Under the pieces are notes generated by a model. The model made no database searches and was not told where the DNA came from. It saw only the letters and a list, made by a program, of their open reading frames with translations. The translations under genes were made by a program, and so were the position numbers. From Lachnospiraceae bacterium UBA3762 (GTDB lineage Bacteria > Bacillota > Clostridia > Lachnospirales > Lachnospiraceae), in NCBI GenBank assembly GCA_002371615.1, contig DFGA01000033.1:1-64000 (forward strand): 64,000 nucleotides of DNA. The letters run 5' to 3'. The stretch's first letter is position 1, and every line of letters begins with the position of its first letter. Of this stretch, positions 25,396 to 33,906 are shown piece by piece.

Positions 25396-26336
25396 TGGAA
25401 AAAAATGCAAAGATATACGTTGCGGGTCACCGCGGAATGGTTGGCTCTGCGATCGTAAGAGAACTGGAAAAACAGGGATATACCAATATTATAACAAGGA
25501 CACATAAGGAACTGGATCTGTGTGACCAGAGAGCAGTTGAGAAGTTCTTTGAGGAAGAGAAGCCGGAGTATGTGTTCCTTGCCGCGGCAAAGGTAGGAGG
25601 GATCGCAGCTAACAATGAAGCTCTCGCGGATTTTATGTATGAAAACATGATCCTTGAGATGAACGTGATCCATTCTGCTTGGCAGAACGGATGCAAGAAG
25701 CTGGAATTCCTGGGAAGTTCGTGCATATATCCCCGAATGGCTCCGCAGCCGATGAAGGAGTCCTGCCTTCTTACGAGCGAGCTTGAGAAGACTAATGAGG
25801 CATATGCCCTTGCCAAGATATCGGGACTTAAATACTGTGAATTCCTAAACCGCCAGTACGGAACCGATTATATAAGTGTCATGCCCACCAATCTGTACGG
25901 ACCGAATGATAATTATCACCCGAGACATTCCCATGTACTGCCTGCACTCATCAGAAGGTTCCATGAGGCCAAAGAGCAGGGGCTTTCGGAAGTTACATGC
26001 TGGGGAGACGGTTCACCGCTGCGGGAGTTCCTGTATGTTGATGATCTGGCGAATCTGTGCGTATTCCTGATGAACAATTACAGCGGCAACGAGACCGTAA
26101 ACGCCGGTACAGGCAAAGAGATCACCATCAAGGCACTTACAGAACTTGTTGCCAGGGTGATTGGTTATACGGGAGAGATCAAGTGGGATACTTCGATGCC
26201 GAACGGCACACCGAGAAAGCTTCTTGATGTTTCAAAGGCGGCCTCACTTGGATGGACATACAAGACGGAGCTTGAGGACGGAATAAGACTTAGTTACGAA
26301 GATTTCCTTAATAATCCTGTAAGGGCGGAGAGATAG
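25392..26336 (+). CDS. fcl: GDP-L-fucose synthase
   Basis: 314 residues, the expected size. The NADP motif is YVAGHRGMVGSAIVREL (~9-25), followed by VFLAAAKVGGI. The catalytic part has LGSSCIYPRMAPQPMKES and YALAKISGLKYCE (YxxxK), then PTNLYGPNDNYHPRHSHV, characteristic of Fcl/WcaG. It epimerises and reduces GDP-4-keto-6-deoxy-mannose to GDP-L-fucose. It overlaps gmd by 4 nt and ends directly before the manC ATG. ATG 25395 is an equally possible start. Confidence 0.97.
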   Translation: MMEKNAKIYVAGHRGMVGSAIVRELEKQGYTNIITRTHKELDLCDQRAVEKFFEEEKPEYVFLAAAKVGGIAANNEALADFMYENMILEMNVIHSAWQNGCKKLEFLGSSCIYPRMAPQPMKESCLLTSELEKTNEAYALAKISGLKYCEFLNRQYGTDYISVMPTNLYGPNDNYHPRHSHVLPALIRRFHEAKEQGLSEVTCWGDGSPLREFLYVDDLANLCVFLMNNYSGNETVNAGTGKEITIKALTELVARVIGYTGEIKWDTSMPNGTPRKLLDVSKAASLGWTYKTELEDGIRLSYEDFLNNPVRAER

Positions 26337-27698
26337 ATGAATATTATCCTGCTTTCAGGCGGCTCGGGAAAACGATTGTGGCCGCTATCAAACGATATCA
26401 GATCAAAACAGTTTATTAAAATATTCAGAAAAGACGACGGAACGTACGAGTCTATGGTACAGCGTATGTACCGCATGATCAGGACGATTGATCCCGATGC
26501 GGCGGTAACTATCGCAACGAGCAAGACACAGGTGTCCGCAATCAACAACCAGCTCGGAGAGGATGTCGGGGTATCGATAGAACCTTGCAGGAGAGATACA
26601 TTTCCTGCGATAGCTTTGGCTACGGCTTATCTTGCTGATGTAATGCATGTGCCGACTGATGAGGCTGTTGTTGTCTGCCCTGTAGACCCGTATGTTGAAG
26701 AGGATTATTTTGCCGCCCTCAAAACGCTGTGCGAGCGTGCAGCATCCGGCAGCGCCAATCTTGTCCTTATGGGCATGGAACCGACATATCCCAGCGAGAA
26801 GTATGGATATATAATGTCGGATATTTGCGAAGCAAATGTTCGACACGGCGACGCCACCGAAGGTGGTGTTGGGAACACGGCGAGTAACTTATTTGCCCCG
26901 GTGCTCAGCTTCAAAGAAAAACCCGACCTCGAAACAGCCAAATCCTACCTCGCCCAGGGAGCACTCTGGAACGGCGGTGTATTTGCATATAAACTGTCCT
27001 ATGTGCTGGATAAAGCACATGAACTGATTGATTTTACGGATTACAACGATCTGTTTGCCAAATACGAGACACTGACCAGGATCTCTTTTGACTATGCGGT
27101 CGTTGAGAAGGAATCAAGTATCGAAGTTATGCGATTTTCCGGCCTGTGGAAAGATCTCGGAACGTGGAATACGCTTACCGAGGCGATGGAAGAGCCGGTT
27201 ATCGGAGAGGCGGTCCTTAACGATAAATGCGAGGACGTTCATGTGATCAATGAACTTAATGTTCCGGTTCTTGCGATGGGGATCAAAAATGCTGTTATAT
27301 GTGCATCCGCACAGGGAATACTCGTATCCGACAAGGAACAGTCAAGCTATATCAAGCCTTTTGTTGATAAGATCGATGACAGGATAATGTTCTCGGAGAA
27401 GAGCTGGGGAAGCTACCGTGTCATTGCAGTCGAAGAGGGCAGCATGACGGTTATGGTCACACTTAATCCCGGGCATGGAATGCATTATCATTCCCATAAG
27501 TTAAGAGATGAGGTCTGGACAGTGATCTCGGGAACGGGAACAGCGCTTATTGACGATGAAACCATACCTGTCAGGCCGGGGGATGTACTTACCATGAAAG
27601 CAGGACAAAAGCATAAGGTGGAGGCCGAAACCGAGCTTAAGATCATAGAAGTTCAGATCGGCGATGAGATAAGTGTTCAGGATAAAGAAAAGTATTAA
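26337..27698 (+). CDS. manC: Mannose-1-phosphate guanylyltransferase / phosphomannose isomerase
   Basis: 453 residues. The nucleotidyltransferase part has ILLSGGSGKRLWPLSND (4-20) and SKQF, then PVDPYVEEDYFAAL, GALWNGGVFAYKL and FSGLWKDLGTWNTLTEAM. The C-terminal cupin isomerase part has NPGHGMHYHSHKLRDEVWTV (~380-399) and a late PGDVLTMKAGQKHKV. It makes GDP-mannose, the substrate of Gmd. Odd feature: between GYIMSD and VLSFKEKPD lie ~25 extra residues (ICEANVRHGDATEGG and on, ~163-188) that I do not expect in the family. They are encoded by hairpin-rich DNA (separate entry). The insertion keeps the frame and lies in a loop region, so activity may survive. Confidence 0.95.
   Translation: MNIILLSGGSGKRLWPLSNDIRSKQFIKIFRKDDGTYESMVQRMYRMIRTIDPDAAVTIATSKTQVSAINNQLGEDVGVSIEPCRRDTFPAIALATAYLADVMHVPTDEAVVVCPVDPYVEEDYFAALKTLCERAASGSANLVLMGMEPTYPSEKYGYIMSDICEANVRHGDATEGGVGNTASNLFAPVLSFKEKPDLETAKSYLAQGALWNGGVFAYKLSYVLDKAHELIDFTDYNDLFAKYETLTRISFDYAVVEKESSIEVMRFSGLWKDLGTWNTLTEAMEEPVIGEAVLNDKCEDVHVINELNVPVLAMGIKNAVICASAQGILVSDKEQSSYIKPFVDKIDDRIMFSEKSWGSYRVIAVEEGSMTVMVTLNPGHGMHYHSHKLRDEVWTVISGTGTALIDDETIPVRPGDVLTMKAGQKHKVEAETELKIIEVQIGDEISVQDKEKY
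26823..26896 (+). repeat. Hairpin-rich, in-frame inserted element inside manC
   Basis: ATTTGC-GAA-GCAAAT (26823-26837) is a perfect hairpin with a GAA loop. ACGCCACC-GAA-GGTGGTGT (26851-26869) is a second GAA-loop hairpin with one G-T pair. The 9-mer ACACGGCGA occurs twice (26843-26851 and 26875-26883), flanking the second hairpin. Another ATTTGC (26891-26896) closes the region opposite GCAAAT. The translated segment is Gly/Asn-rich and unlike the rest of ManC. This looks like a small interspersed palindromic element that inserted without breaking the frame. No second copy was noticed in the window. Confidence 0.5.
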
Positions 27699-29859
27699 GG
27701 AAAACTTCAGCTTTATACAACTCTTAGCAGGCTGCCTTGTTACAGCCTGCCTTATTATTGTCTCAATACATCTCATTGGGCTTGTTAAAGATGCAAGATC
27801 ATATAATATTGATTTTCGGGCGATAAAGGAAGTTGTAGATGATGACGGTACCGGCCATCTGCTCCTTCGAGGCCTGTCACTTCGAAAGGGGAAGTATGAA
27901 ATATCAATAGGATACGTGGCCGATTCTGATGCCACAATTGAGATATCCCTTGATAATGATACGTTTCTTACGGACAAAATGCCTGCAACATTTGATGATT
28001 CCCTTGTCCGCAATTATCCCTTTGAACTTCGGAGCGGAACAGACCGGGGAAGGATCGATTTTACTTATACGCCGGGAAGCAGGCTAAATCTCGCATTTAT
28101 TACCATTAACTCGGATAAACCTATGTATGAAGACGGTTTGATATTCGGGATCTTACTTCTGATACTGATACCGGTATTCTGGCTGGGGATGTTTTTCTAC
28201 AACAGGAGTACGCATAAAACCTCTCTTATAGTGGCCGTAGTTATGGTGATAATACAGATCCTTCCATTTGTATTGAAAACAGGTCTTAATCTCGGCATTG
28301 ACCTTCGGGCACATATGATGAGGATAGAAGGTATCTACTATGGTCTTCTGGACGGTCAGTTTCCGGTTGTTATATATCCTGAGTGGAACAACTCATACGG
28401 TCAGATAGGCGTGCTGTATCCAAATGTTTTTTTGTATGTTCCTGCCGTATTTCGCCTTCTTGGAATGTCCCAGCTTGGAGCATGTAAACTGTTTCTGTAT
28501 ATGCTTATCTGTACATCGGCTGTTATAGCTCTTGCAAGTGCGCGGACAATATTTAAAAAAGAATGGCAGATGTGTCTCGCAATAGTGGTAATATGTCTTG
28601 ATAATATGCGGCTATTTGACATGCTTGGAGATGGCCGTATAGGAGGTGCACTTCTTGCTGAATTGTTTTATCCGCTTGTCTTGGCTGGTCTGATTGAGCT
28701 GTTCTACCAAAACAGTAGAAAGTGGTATCTTCTGGCATATGGTGTTGCCGGAGCCTTCTGCAGCCATATAGTTTCCGCAACGATAGTATGTATTGGTGTA
28801 CTGATTTTTGCCTTGATTTCCATTAAACGCTTTAAAGATACTTCTATATATTCTTATATAGGAACGACGATACTGTTGTTTTTGGGGTTGACCTTCGGAA
28901 CCTCAATATGCTTTATTAAATTCTATTTTTCGGACTGGGGACAGGACAAACTTCAGTGGGAGGATTTTACGGGAACCTTATGGCCGCGGGGATTGGTATA
29001 TGATGATAAAAAATGGATGTTTATTCTCGCTCTTATTTTCATCTGTTTTCTATCAATGACAATTGTGATAGTACGTGGACGTTTCTCTAACATAAAGGAT
29101 ACTTTTGTCATTCCGGCTTTTGTGTGTGGTGTTATCCTGTTCTGGATGTCTACCAGGGCATTTCCATGGCCGATCCTGAGGAAGATCCCCGCAATCGAGT
29201 ATTATACAAACATGCTTCAGGATTCGTTCAGGTTCCTGTCATTTGCAGATGTGTTTCTGATCTTTTGTGCCTGCAGACTGCTTGATGAAGTTGTGCTCTC
29301 CGTTGACAACAGGCAGTCATATAAAAGCAAGACACTTGTATCGTCTGCAATTGTTATAGTGTTTCTCTGTATGTTTAATTTCATTCAGATTAACATGGAG
29401 TATTATAACACTAAGCAAACATTGTACTATGATTCCGTTATAGGTGAGATTGAGTATGAGATGGAAGATTATTTACCGGCGGGGACTGTTTCGCAATGGT
29501 ATAAAAATGATACGGGGTATATTTCCGACGAGGAAGCGGTTTCCTCTCTTGCATATATACGTGAAGGTACTTACATTTATTATGCTTACACAAACAGTCG
29601 CGTTGGTGCATATGTGGAGTTTCCGAAATTCTATTATGATGGATATATTGCCGAAGACGAAATGGCTGATGCTATTCCCGTGTACAAAGGCGATCATAAC
29701 CGTATCCGGGTATATTTAAAGAATACAGATACACCTTCTATCGTCAGATTGTGGTATTATGTACCTTGGTACATGACTTTTGCATGTTCGGTCTCTTTCG
29801 GATTATGGATTGGATCGCTTTTAATTGTTGCGGTAAGAGTCTACAAAAGGATAGATTGA
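27673..29859 (+). CDS. Large YfhO/PTPS-related-like membrane protein (GT-C-like)
   Basis: 728 residues. One membrane helix near the N-terminus is followed by an outer domain of ~100 residues that looks beta-rich (LLLRGLSLRKGKYEISIGYV, ATIEISLDNDTFL), then many membrane segments. The outer loop LGIDLRAHMMRIEGIYYGLL with QFPVVIYPEWNNSYG matches the H-x2-R-xx-G and W-xx-xYG pattern also present in the protein at 62279. I would group both with YfhO-like or 6-pyruvoyl-tetrahydropterin-synthase-related membrane proteins, thought to be lipid-linked-sugar transferases. GTG 27673 overlaps manC by 26 nt. Co-transcription with manC points to surface glycan work. Confidence 0.6.
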   Translation: MFRIKKSIKENFSFIQLLAGCLVTACLIIVSIHLIGLVKDARSYNIDFRAIKEVVDDDGTGHLLLRGLSLRKGKYEISIGYVADSDATIEISLDNDTFLTDKMPATFDDSLVRNYPFELRSGTDRGRIDFTYTPGSRLNLAFITINSDKPMYEDGLIFGILLLILIPVFWLGMFFYNRSTHKTSLIVAVVMVIIQILPFVLKTGLNLGIDLRAHMMRIEGIYYGLLDGQFPVVIYPEWNNSYGQIGVLYPNVFLYVPAVFRLLGMSQLGACKLFLYMLICTSAVIALASARTIFKKEWQMCLAIVVICLDNMRLFDMLGDGRIGGALLAELFYPLVLAGLIELFYQNSRKWYLLAYGVAGAFCSHIVSATIVCIGVLIFALISIKRFKDTSIYSYIGTTILLFLGLTFGTSICFIKFYFSDWGQDKLQWEDFTGTLWPRGLVYDDKKWMFILALIFICFLSMTIVIVRGRFSNIKDTFVIPAFVCGVILFWMSTRAFPWPILRKIPAIEYYTNMLQDSFRFLSFADVFLIFCACRLLDEVVLSVDNRQSYKSKTLVSSAIVIVFLCMFNFIQINMEYYNTKQTLYYDSVIGEIEYEMEDYLPAGTVSQWYKNDTGYISDEEAVSSLAYIREGTYIYYAYTNSRVGAYVEFPKFYYDGYIAEDEMADAIPVYKGDHNRIRVYLKNTDTPSIVRLWYYVPWYMTFACSVSFGLWIGSLLIVAVRVYKRID

Positions 29860-29901
29860 GAATTTTCTGTGGGTCGGATAAATGAATCTAAGGAGAAAAG
29901 C

Positions 29902-30681
29902 ATGAAGGTAGTAATACTTGCCGGAGGATACGGCACCAGGATCAGTGAAGAAAGCCATCTTCGGCCCAAGCCGATGATCGAGATCGGTGAAAAACCCATA
30001 CTATGGCACATCATGAAGGGCTACAGTGCAAGGGGATATAATGATTTTATCATCTGCTGCGGATACAAGCAGCACATGATAAAGGAGTGGTTTGCTGATT
30101 ACTATCTGTACAACAGTGACGTAACCTTTGATTTTACGAGAGAAAATCATATGACCGTCCATAACAATGAATCCGAGCCGTGGAAGGTTACGCTTGTCGA
30201 TACGGGAATAGATACGATGACGGGTGGACGCATCAAGCGTGTTCAGAAATATGTCGGAGATGAGACTTTCATGATGACATACGGTGATGCGGTTTCCGAT
30301 GTTGATCCCAATGAGGTTCTTGCATATCACAGGAAACACGGGAAGCTGGCAACAGTAACAGCGATCGCGGTTGACCAGAGATTCGGCGTTCTTGATATGG
30401 ATGAGGATGATCATATCACTTCCTTCCGCGAGAAGGACAAATCCGACAATGCACGGGTCAGCGGAGGCTTTATGGTGCTTGAGCCTCAGGTGTTCGATTA
30501 TATCGAAGGAGATAAGACAGTATTCGAAAAAGGCCCGATGATGCAGCTTGCCAGTGAGGGAAACCTTATGGGGTTCTGCTATGACGGTTTCTGGCAGTGC
30601 ATGGACACCAAACGGGAACACGACATGCTTGAAGAAATGTGGGATTCAGGCAGGGCATTATGGAAAACGTGGGAAGGATAA
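29902..30681 (+). CDS. rfbF: Glucose-1-phosphate cytidylyltransferase
   Basis: 259 residues, full length for RfbF. MKVVILAGGYGTRISEES carries the nucleotide-binding signature, with RPKPMIEIGEKPILWHIMKG after it and a GGFMVLEPQVFDYI region near residue 190. RfbF makes CDP-glucose, the first step to CDP-3,6-dideoxyhexoses. ATG 29902 is chosen because AAGGAG (29890-29895) precedes it by 6 nt; the ATG-less extension to 29869 has none. It overlaps the next gene by 22 nt, and rfbH follows. Confidence 0.95.
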   Translation: MKVVILAGGYGTRISEESHLRPKPMIEIGEKPILWHIMKGYSARGYNDFIICCGYKQHMIKEWFADYYLYNSDVTFDFTRENHMTVHNNESEPWKVTLVDTGIDTMTGGRIKRVQKYVGDETFMMTYGDAVSDVDPNEVLAYHRKHGKLATVTAIAVDQRFGVLDMDEDDHITSFREKDKSDNARVSGGFMVLEPQVFDYIEGDKTVFEKGPMMQLASEGNLMGFCYDGFWQCMDTKREHDMLEEMWDSGRALWKTWEG

Positions 30682-31610
30682 TAATCACAGGAGCCACCGG
30701 AACCATCGGAATGGCTCTCATTAATAAATGTACAGAGTCGAAGATTGAAGCCATAGCGCTTGTTAATCCTGAAAGTAACCGCTTAGATCACATTCCGAAA
30801 GATCCGCTTGTTAAGGTTGTTAAATGCGGTCTTGCAGATCTGTCCATGGCAACTGCAGGCAGCCTCGGAATCGGTGAGACAGAGTCCGGAATCGGGATAT
30901 ATGCTGATGCTCTTATACATCTTGCATGGGGCGGAACATTCGGGGATTCGCGCAACAACAGGGAATTACAGGATAAGAATGCTTCATATGCACTTGATGC
31001 GGTGCGCCTGGCAAAGCGTCTTGGCTGCCCGGTATTTGTCGGAGCCGGCTCGCAGGCTGAATACGGAAGGGTATCGGGAGTACTTACACCGGATACACCG
31101 TGTAATCCTGAAAACGAGTACGGAAAGGCAAAGCTTCGAGCATCGGAAGAAACCCGCAAGTTGTGCGGTGAACTTGGCATAAGGCATATCTGGACACGGA
31201 TCCTCAGCATATACGGTCCCTATGATGGTGAGAAGACAATGGTTATGTCCGTGATAAGAAAGCTTCTGGCCGGCGAAAAACCCGCACTTACTGCCGGAGA
31301 GCAGATGTGGGATTACCTGTATTCGGACGATGCGGCTGATGCGCTTCTGTTACTGGCAAAACAGGGCAGAGACGGGCACATTTATCCGATAGGATCCGGA
31401 ATTGCCAGGCCGCTACGGGAATATATAGAGATAATTAGGGACGAGATAGACCCTGCATTGCCTCTGGGCTTTGGAGAAGTTCCGTATTCCGATAAACAGG
31501 TCATGCACTTGTGCGCGGATATTTCGGCACTTCGTGCGGATACCGGATTTGAGCCTGAAGTTGACTTCCGGGAAGGCATACGTCGTACGATTGAGTACTG
31601 TCGTACCTGA
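30660..31610 (+). CDS. SDR-family nucleotide-sugar epimerase/reductase in CDP-sugar operon
   Basis: 316 residues of extended SDR type: IIITGATGTIGMALINKC (GxxGxxG at ~9-15), a GAGSQAEYGRVSG segment, then YGKAKLRASEE (catalytic YxxxK). It ends with DISALRADTGFEPEVDFREG, a common C-terminal motif of sugar epimerases. Its place between rfbF and rfbH suggests a role in CDP-dideoxyhexose synthesis. Its size and GATGTIG start fit CDP-paratose/abequose synthase-type reductases (RfbS/RfbJ) better than RfbG, which is longer and begins with a GHTGFKG-type motif. So it may do the final reduction, but this is not certain. ATG 30660 lies within rfbF. Confidence 0.75.
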   Translation: MENVGRIIITGATGTIGMALINKCTESKIEAIALVNPESNRLDHIPKDPLVKVVKCGLADLSMATAGSLGIGETESGIGIYADALIHLAWGGTFGDSRNNRELQDKNASYALDAVRLAKRLGCPVFVGAGSQAEYGRVSGVLTPDTPCNPENEYGKAKLRASEETRKLCGELGIRHIWTRILSIYGPYDGEKTMVMSVIRKLLAGEKPALTAGEQMWDYLYSDDAADALLLLAKQGRDGHIYPIGSGIARPLREYIEIIRDEIDPALPLGFGEVPYSDKQVMHLCADISALRADTGFEPEVDFREGIRRTIEYCRT

Positions 31611-31697
31611 TTTTTGTATGCAATTTGTTTGTAAAATGATCAAATGAGTACAAAATAGTTGTAAAAGTGTGCGGAAAAAGAGGGAAAGAGACAATAA

Positions 31698-33080
31698 ATG
31701 TACGAAAACATGAATGAGGAAGAAGCAAGACGGCAGATACTTGATGCCGTCGGCGAATATTGCGACAGATTCCATAATGCGAACAAGGAGTTTGAGCCGG
31801 GAGACAGGATAACGTATGCGTCGCGTGTATATGACAGAGAAGAGATGACTAATCTTGTGGATTCGGCGCTTGAGTTCTGGCTGACAGCTGGTCGTTATAC
31901 CGAACAGTTCGAACGATCATTTGCCGCCTATCTTGGCGTAAGATTTTGTTCTCTTGTGAATTCGGGATCCAGTGCCAATCTTCTTGCTTTTATGACGCTT
32001 ACATCGCCGCTGCTAGATGAGAAGACGAAAAATGACGGTAAGAAGCGTGTTCTCCCCGGTGACGAGATCATAACTGTTGCAGCGGGCTTTCCCACAACGG
32101 TTGCGCCGATCATTCAGTATGGGGCTGTGCCGATATTTGTTGATGTAACGATCCCTGAATACAACATAGATGTAACTAAACTTGAAGATGCCCTCTCTGA
32201 CAGGACAAGAGCTGTAATGGTAGCCCATACACTGGGGAATCCCTTTGACCTGAGGGCGGTAAAGGAGTTCTGCAACAGGCACGGCCTGTGGCTTATAGAA
32301 GATAACTGCGATGCCCTCGGAAGCCGTTATGAAATGGATGACGGATGGCATTTTACCGGCACTGTGGGTGATATAGGAACTTCAAGCTTCTATCCTCCGC
32401 ACCATATGACGATGGGCGAAGGCGGCGCGGTATATACCGACGATCCGCTTCTTAACAAGATATGCCGGAGTCTTCGCGACTGGGGAAGGGACTGTGTATG
32501 CCCTTCGGGAAGGGATAACCTGTGCGGACATCGTTTTGACGGACAGTACGGCGAACTGCCCTTCGGATATGATCACAAGTATGTGTACTCACATTTCGGA
32601 TATAATCTTAAGGCAACCGATATGCAGGCAGCTGTTGGTTGCGCACAGCTCGGGAAGTTCCCGGGCTTTGTAGAGAAGAGAAAGAAGAACTTTAAGCATC
32701 TGTATACCGGATTGAAGGAAAAAGCAGCGGCAAAAGGATTTGATATCGAGGATAAGCTTATACTCCCGAAGGCAAGTGAACACTCTGATCCGAGCTGGTT
32801 CGGATTTATGATGACATGCCGGGAAGGGGTCGACAGAAAAGCGGTAGTTGAGAAGATCGAGAAGGCAGGAATACAGACAAGGGCTCTGTTTGCCGGAAAT
32901 CTTACAAAGCATCCGTGTTTTGACGAGATGAGAAGGACCGGTAAGGGATTCAGGATCGTCGGAGATCTTCATAACACCGACAGGATAATGGAACGTTCAT
33001 TCTGGATAGGCGTTTATCCGGGAATGACAGAGAAAATGCTTGATTATATGTGCGAGATTATCGTAGGGATTTTTGCTTAG
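31698..33080 (+). CDS. rfbH: CDP-6-deoxy-4-keto-glucose 3-dehydrase (E1)
   Basis: 460 residues. It has the PLP aminotransferase-like fold with the E1-specific changes. SFYPPHHMTMGEGGAV has His (235/236) where the aminotransferase Lys would be. The four [2Fe-2S] Cys are all visible: Cys204 in LIEDNCDALG, then Cys266, Cys268 and Cys276 in the DCVC and NLCGHRF stretch. The enzyme removes the C3 hydroxyl of CDP-4-keto-6-deoxyglucose, with electrons from a separate reductase (E3, not in the window). RfbF and an SDR precede it. AGGGAAAGAG lies before ATG 31698. Together these mark synthesis of a 3,6-dideoxyhexose such as paratose, abequose or tyvelose. Confidence 0.95.
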   Translation: MYENMNEEEARRQILDAVGEYCDRFHNANKEFEPGDRITYASRVYDREEMTNLVDSALEFWLTAGRYTEQFERSFAAYLGVRFCSLVNSGSSANLLAFMTLTSPLLDEKTKNDGKKRVLPGDEIITVAAGFPTTVAPIIQYGAVPIFVDVTIPEYNIDVTKLEDALSDRTRAVMVAHTLGNPFDLRAVKEFCNRHGLWLIEDNCDALGSRYEMDDGWHFTGTVGDIGTSSFYPPHHMTMGEGGAVYTDDPLLNKICRSLRDWGRDCVCPSGRDNLCGHRFDGQYGELPFGYDHKYVYSHFGYNLKATDMQAAVGCAQLGKFPGFVEKRKKNFKHLYTGLKEKAAAKGFDIEDKLILPKASEHSDPSWFGFMMTCREGVDRKAVVEKIEKAGIQTRALFAGNLTKHPCFDEMRRTGKGFRIVGDLHNTDRIMERSFWIGVYPGMTEKMLDYMCEIIVGIFA

Positions 33081-33083
33081 ACT

Positions 33084-33899
33084 ATGAAAATAGAATTGAA
33101 AGACAACAATAACTTAGAGGGTAGTGAGCTCCGTAATACTTCGGCAACAGATGATCTGGCAGATCTGATCAAGGATCAATCCCAAAATCAGGATACGAAG
33201 TTTTCCGAACTGCCTGCCAGGAAGAAGGCTGCGTATATATGGGATTACTATAAATGGTGGATACTGGGCGCTATAGCAGCGATCATCGCCATAACAGTAT
33301 TTATAAGGGATTACCGCGAGAATTCCAAGCCGACGTATCTGTATGCCGAAATGCTCAATACCTATTTCGGGTACGACAAGTCCAATACGCTTTACAATGA
33401 TTTCGTTGCGGCTGAAGGTATCGATCTTACGAAAGAGCACCTTACGATCGGTATGGATACATCCCTTTCGACTGAGAATTATGATACGACGATGCTGGCG
33501 TACCAGCAGAGGCTTGTGGCCAATTACACGGCCGGTGAACTTGATGTTGTCATCGGACCGAAAGGCATTATGGAAGGTCCGGCCAATTGTGATGACTATG
33601 CCGATTTTAATGCAATTATACCTGCGGATCTGAAAGAAGAACTGGAGGACCGCGGATACGAATTCTATTATTTTGATCCCGCAAAGGATGAGATAGAAGA
33701 TTATGAGGGCGAGGATCTGACCCCTTACTGGGCGGGCATTTATCTTGATAACTGTCCGTATCTTAACAACATGGGAGAAGCCGGCGCATACCCGGAGCCG
33801 GAAACGGAAGATGACCGTGTGATTTTTACTATTGCAGCCAATTCAAAGAGAGTAGAAAATGCTATAGAGTTTTTGCGTTTTATTACGTGTAACAGATGA
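33084..33899 (+). CDS. Single-pass membrane protein of unknown function
   Basis: 271 residues. A charged cytoplasmic N-terminus (~60 residues, ending ARKKAAYIWDYYKWW) is followed by one helix (ILGAIAAIIAITVFI) and an outer domain of ~185 residues. That domain is rich in Asp, Glu, Asn and Tyr and contains VVIGPKGIMEGPANCDDYAD and PYWAGIYLDNCPYL. I do not recognise a family. Similar small anchored proteins are seen near polysaccharide genes of Lachnospiraceae, but no role is known to me. It starts 3 nt after rfbH, with AGGGAT 13 nt upstream, and 7 nt before the next gene, so it belongs to the same operon. Confidence 0.7.
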   Translation: MKIELKDNNNLEGSELRNTSATDDLADLIKDQSQNQDTKFSELPARKKAAYIWDYYKWWILGAIAAIIAITVFIRDYRENSKPTYLYAEMLNTYFGYDKSNTLYNDFVAAEGIDLTKEHLTIGMDTSLSTENYDTTMLAYQQRLVANYTAGELDVVIGPKGIMEGPANCDDYADFNAIIPADLKEELEDRGYEFYYFDPAKDEIEDYEGEDLTPYWAGIYLDNCPYLNNMGEAGAYPEPETEDDRVIFTIAANSKRVENAIEFLRFITCNR

Positions 33900-33906
33900 G
33901 GAAAAT

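Noticed and set aside
24490..25410. A 306-codon open frame on the minus strand opposite gmd
   Set aside because: It mirrors the codon structure of an unmistakable gmd, has no recognisable domain and no ribosome site.
30001..30621. A 206-codon open frame opposite rfbF
   Set aside because: Shadow of rfbF; composition is Ile/His-rich and matches no family.
30660..31610. Reading this SDR as RfbG (CDP-glucose 4,6-dehydratase)
   Set aside because: It is about 40 residues shorter and lacks the GHTGFKG-type start; the label would rest on position alone.
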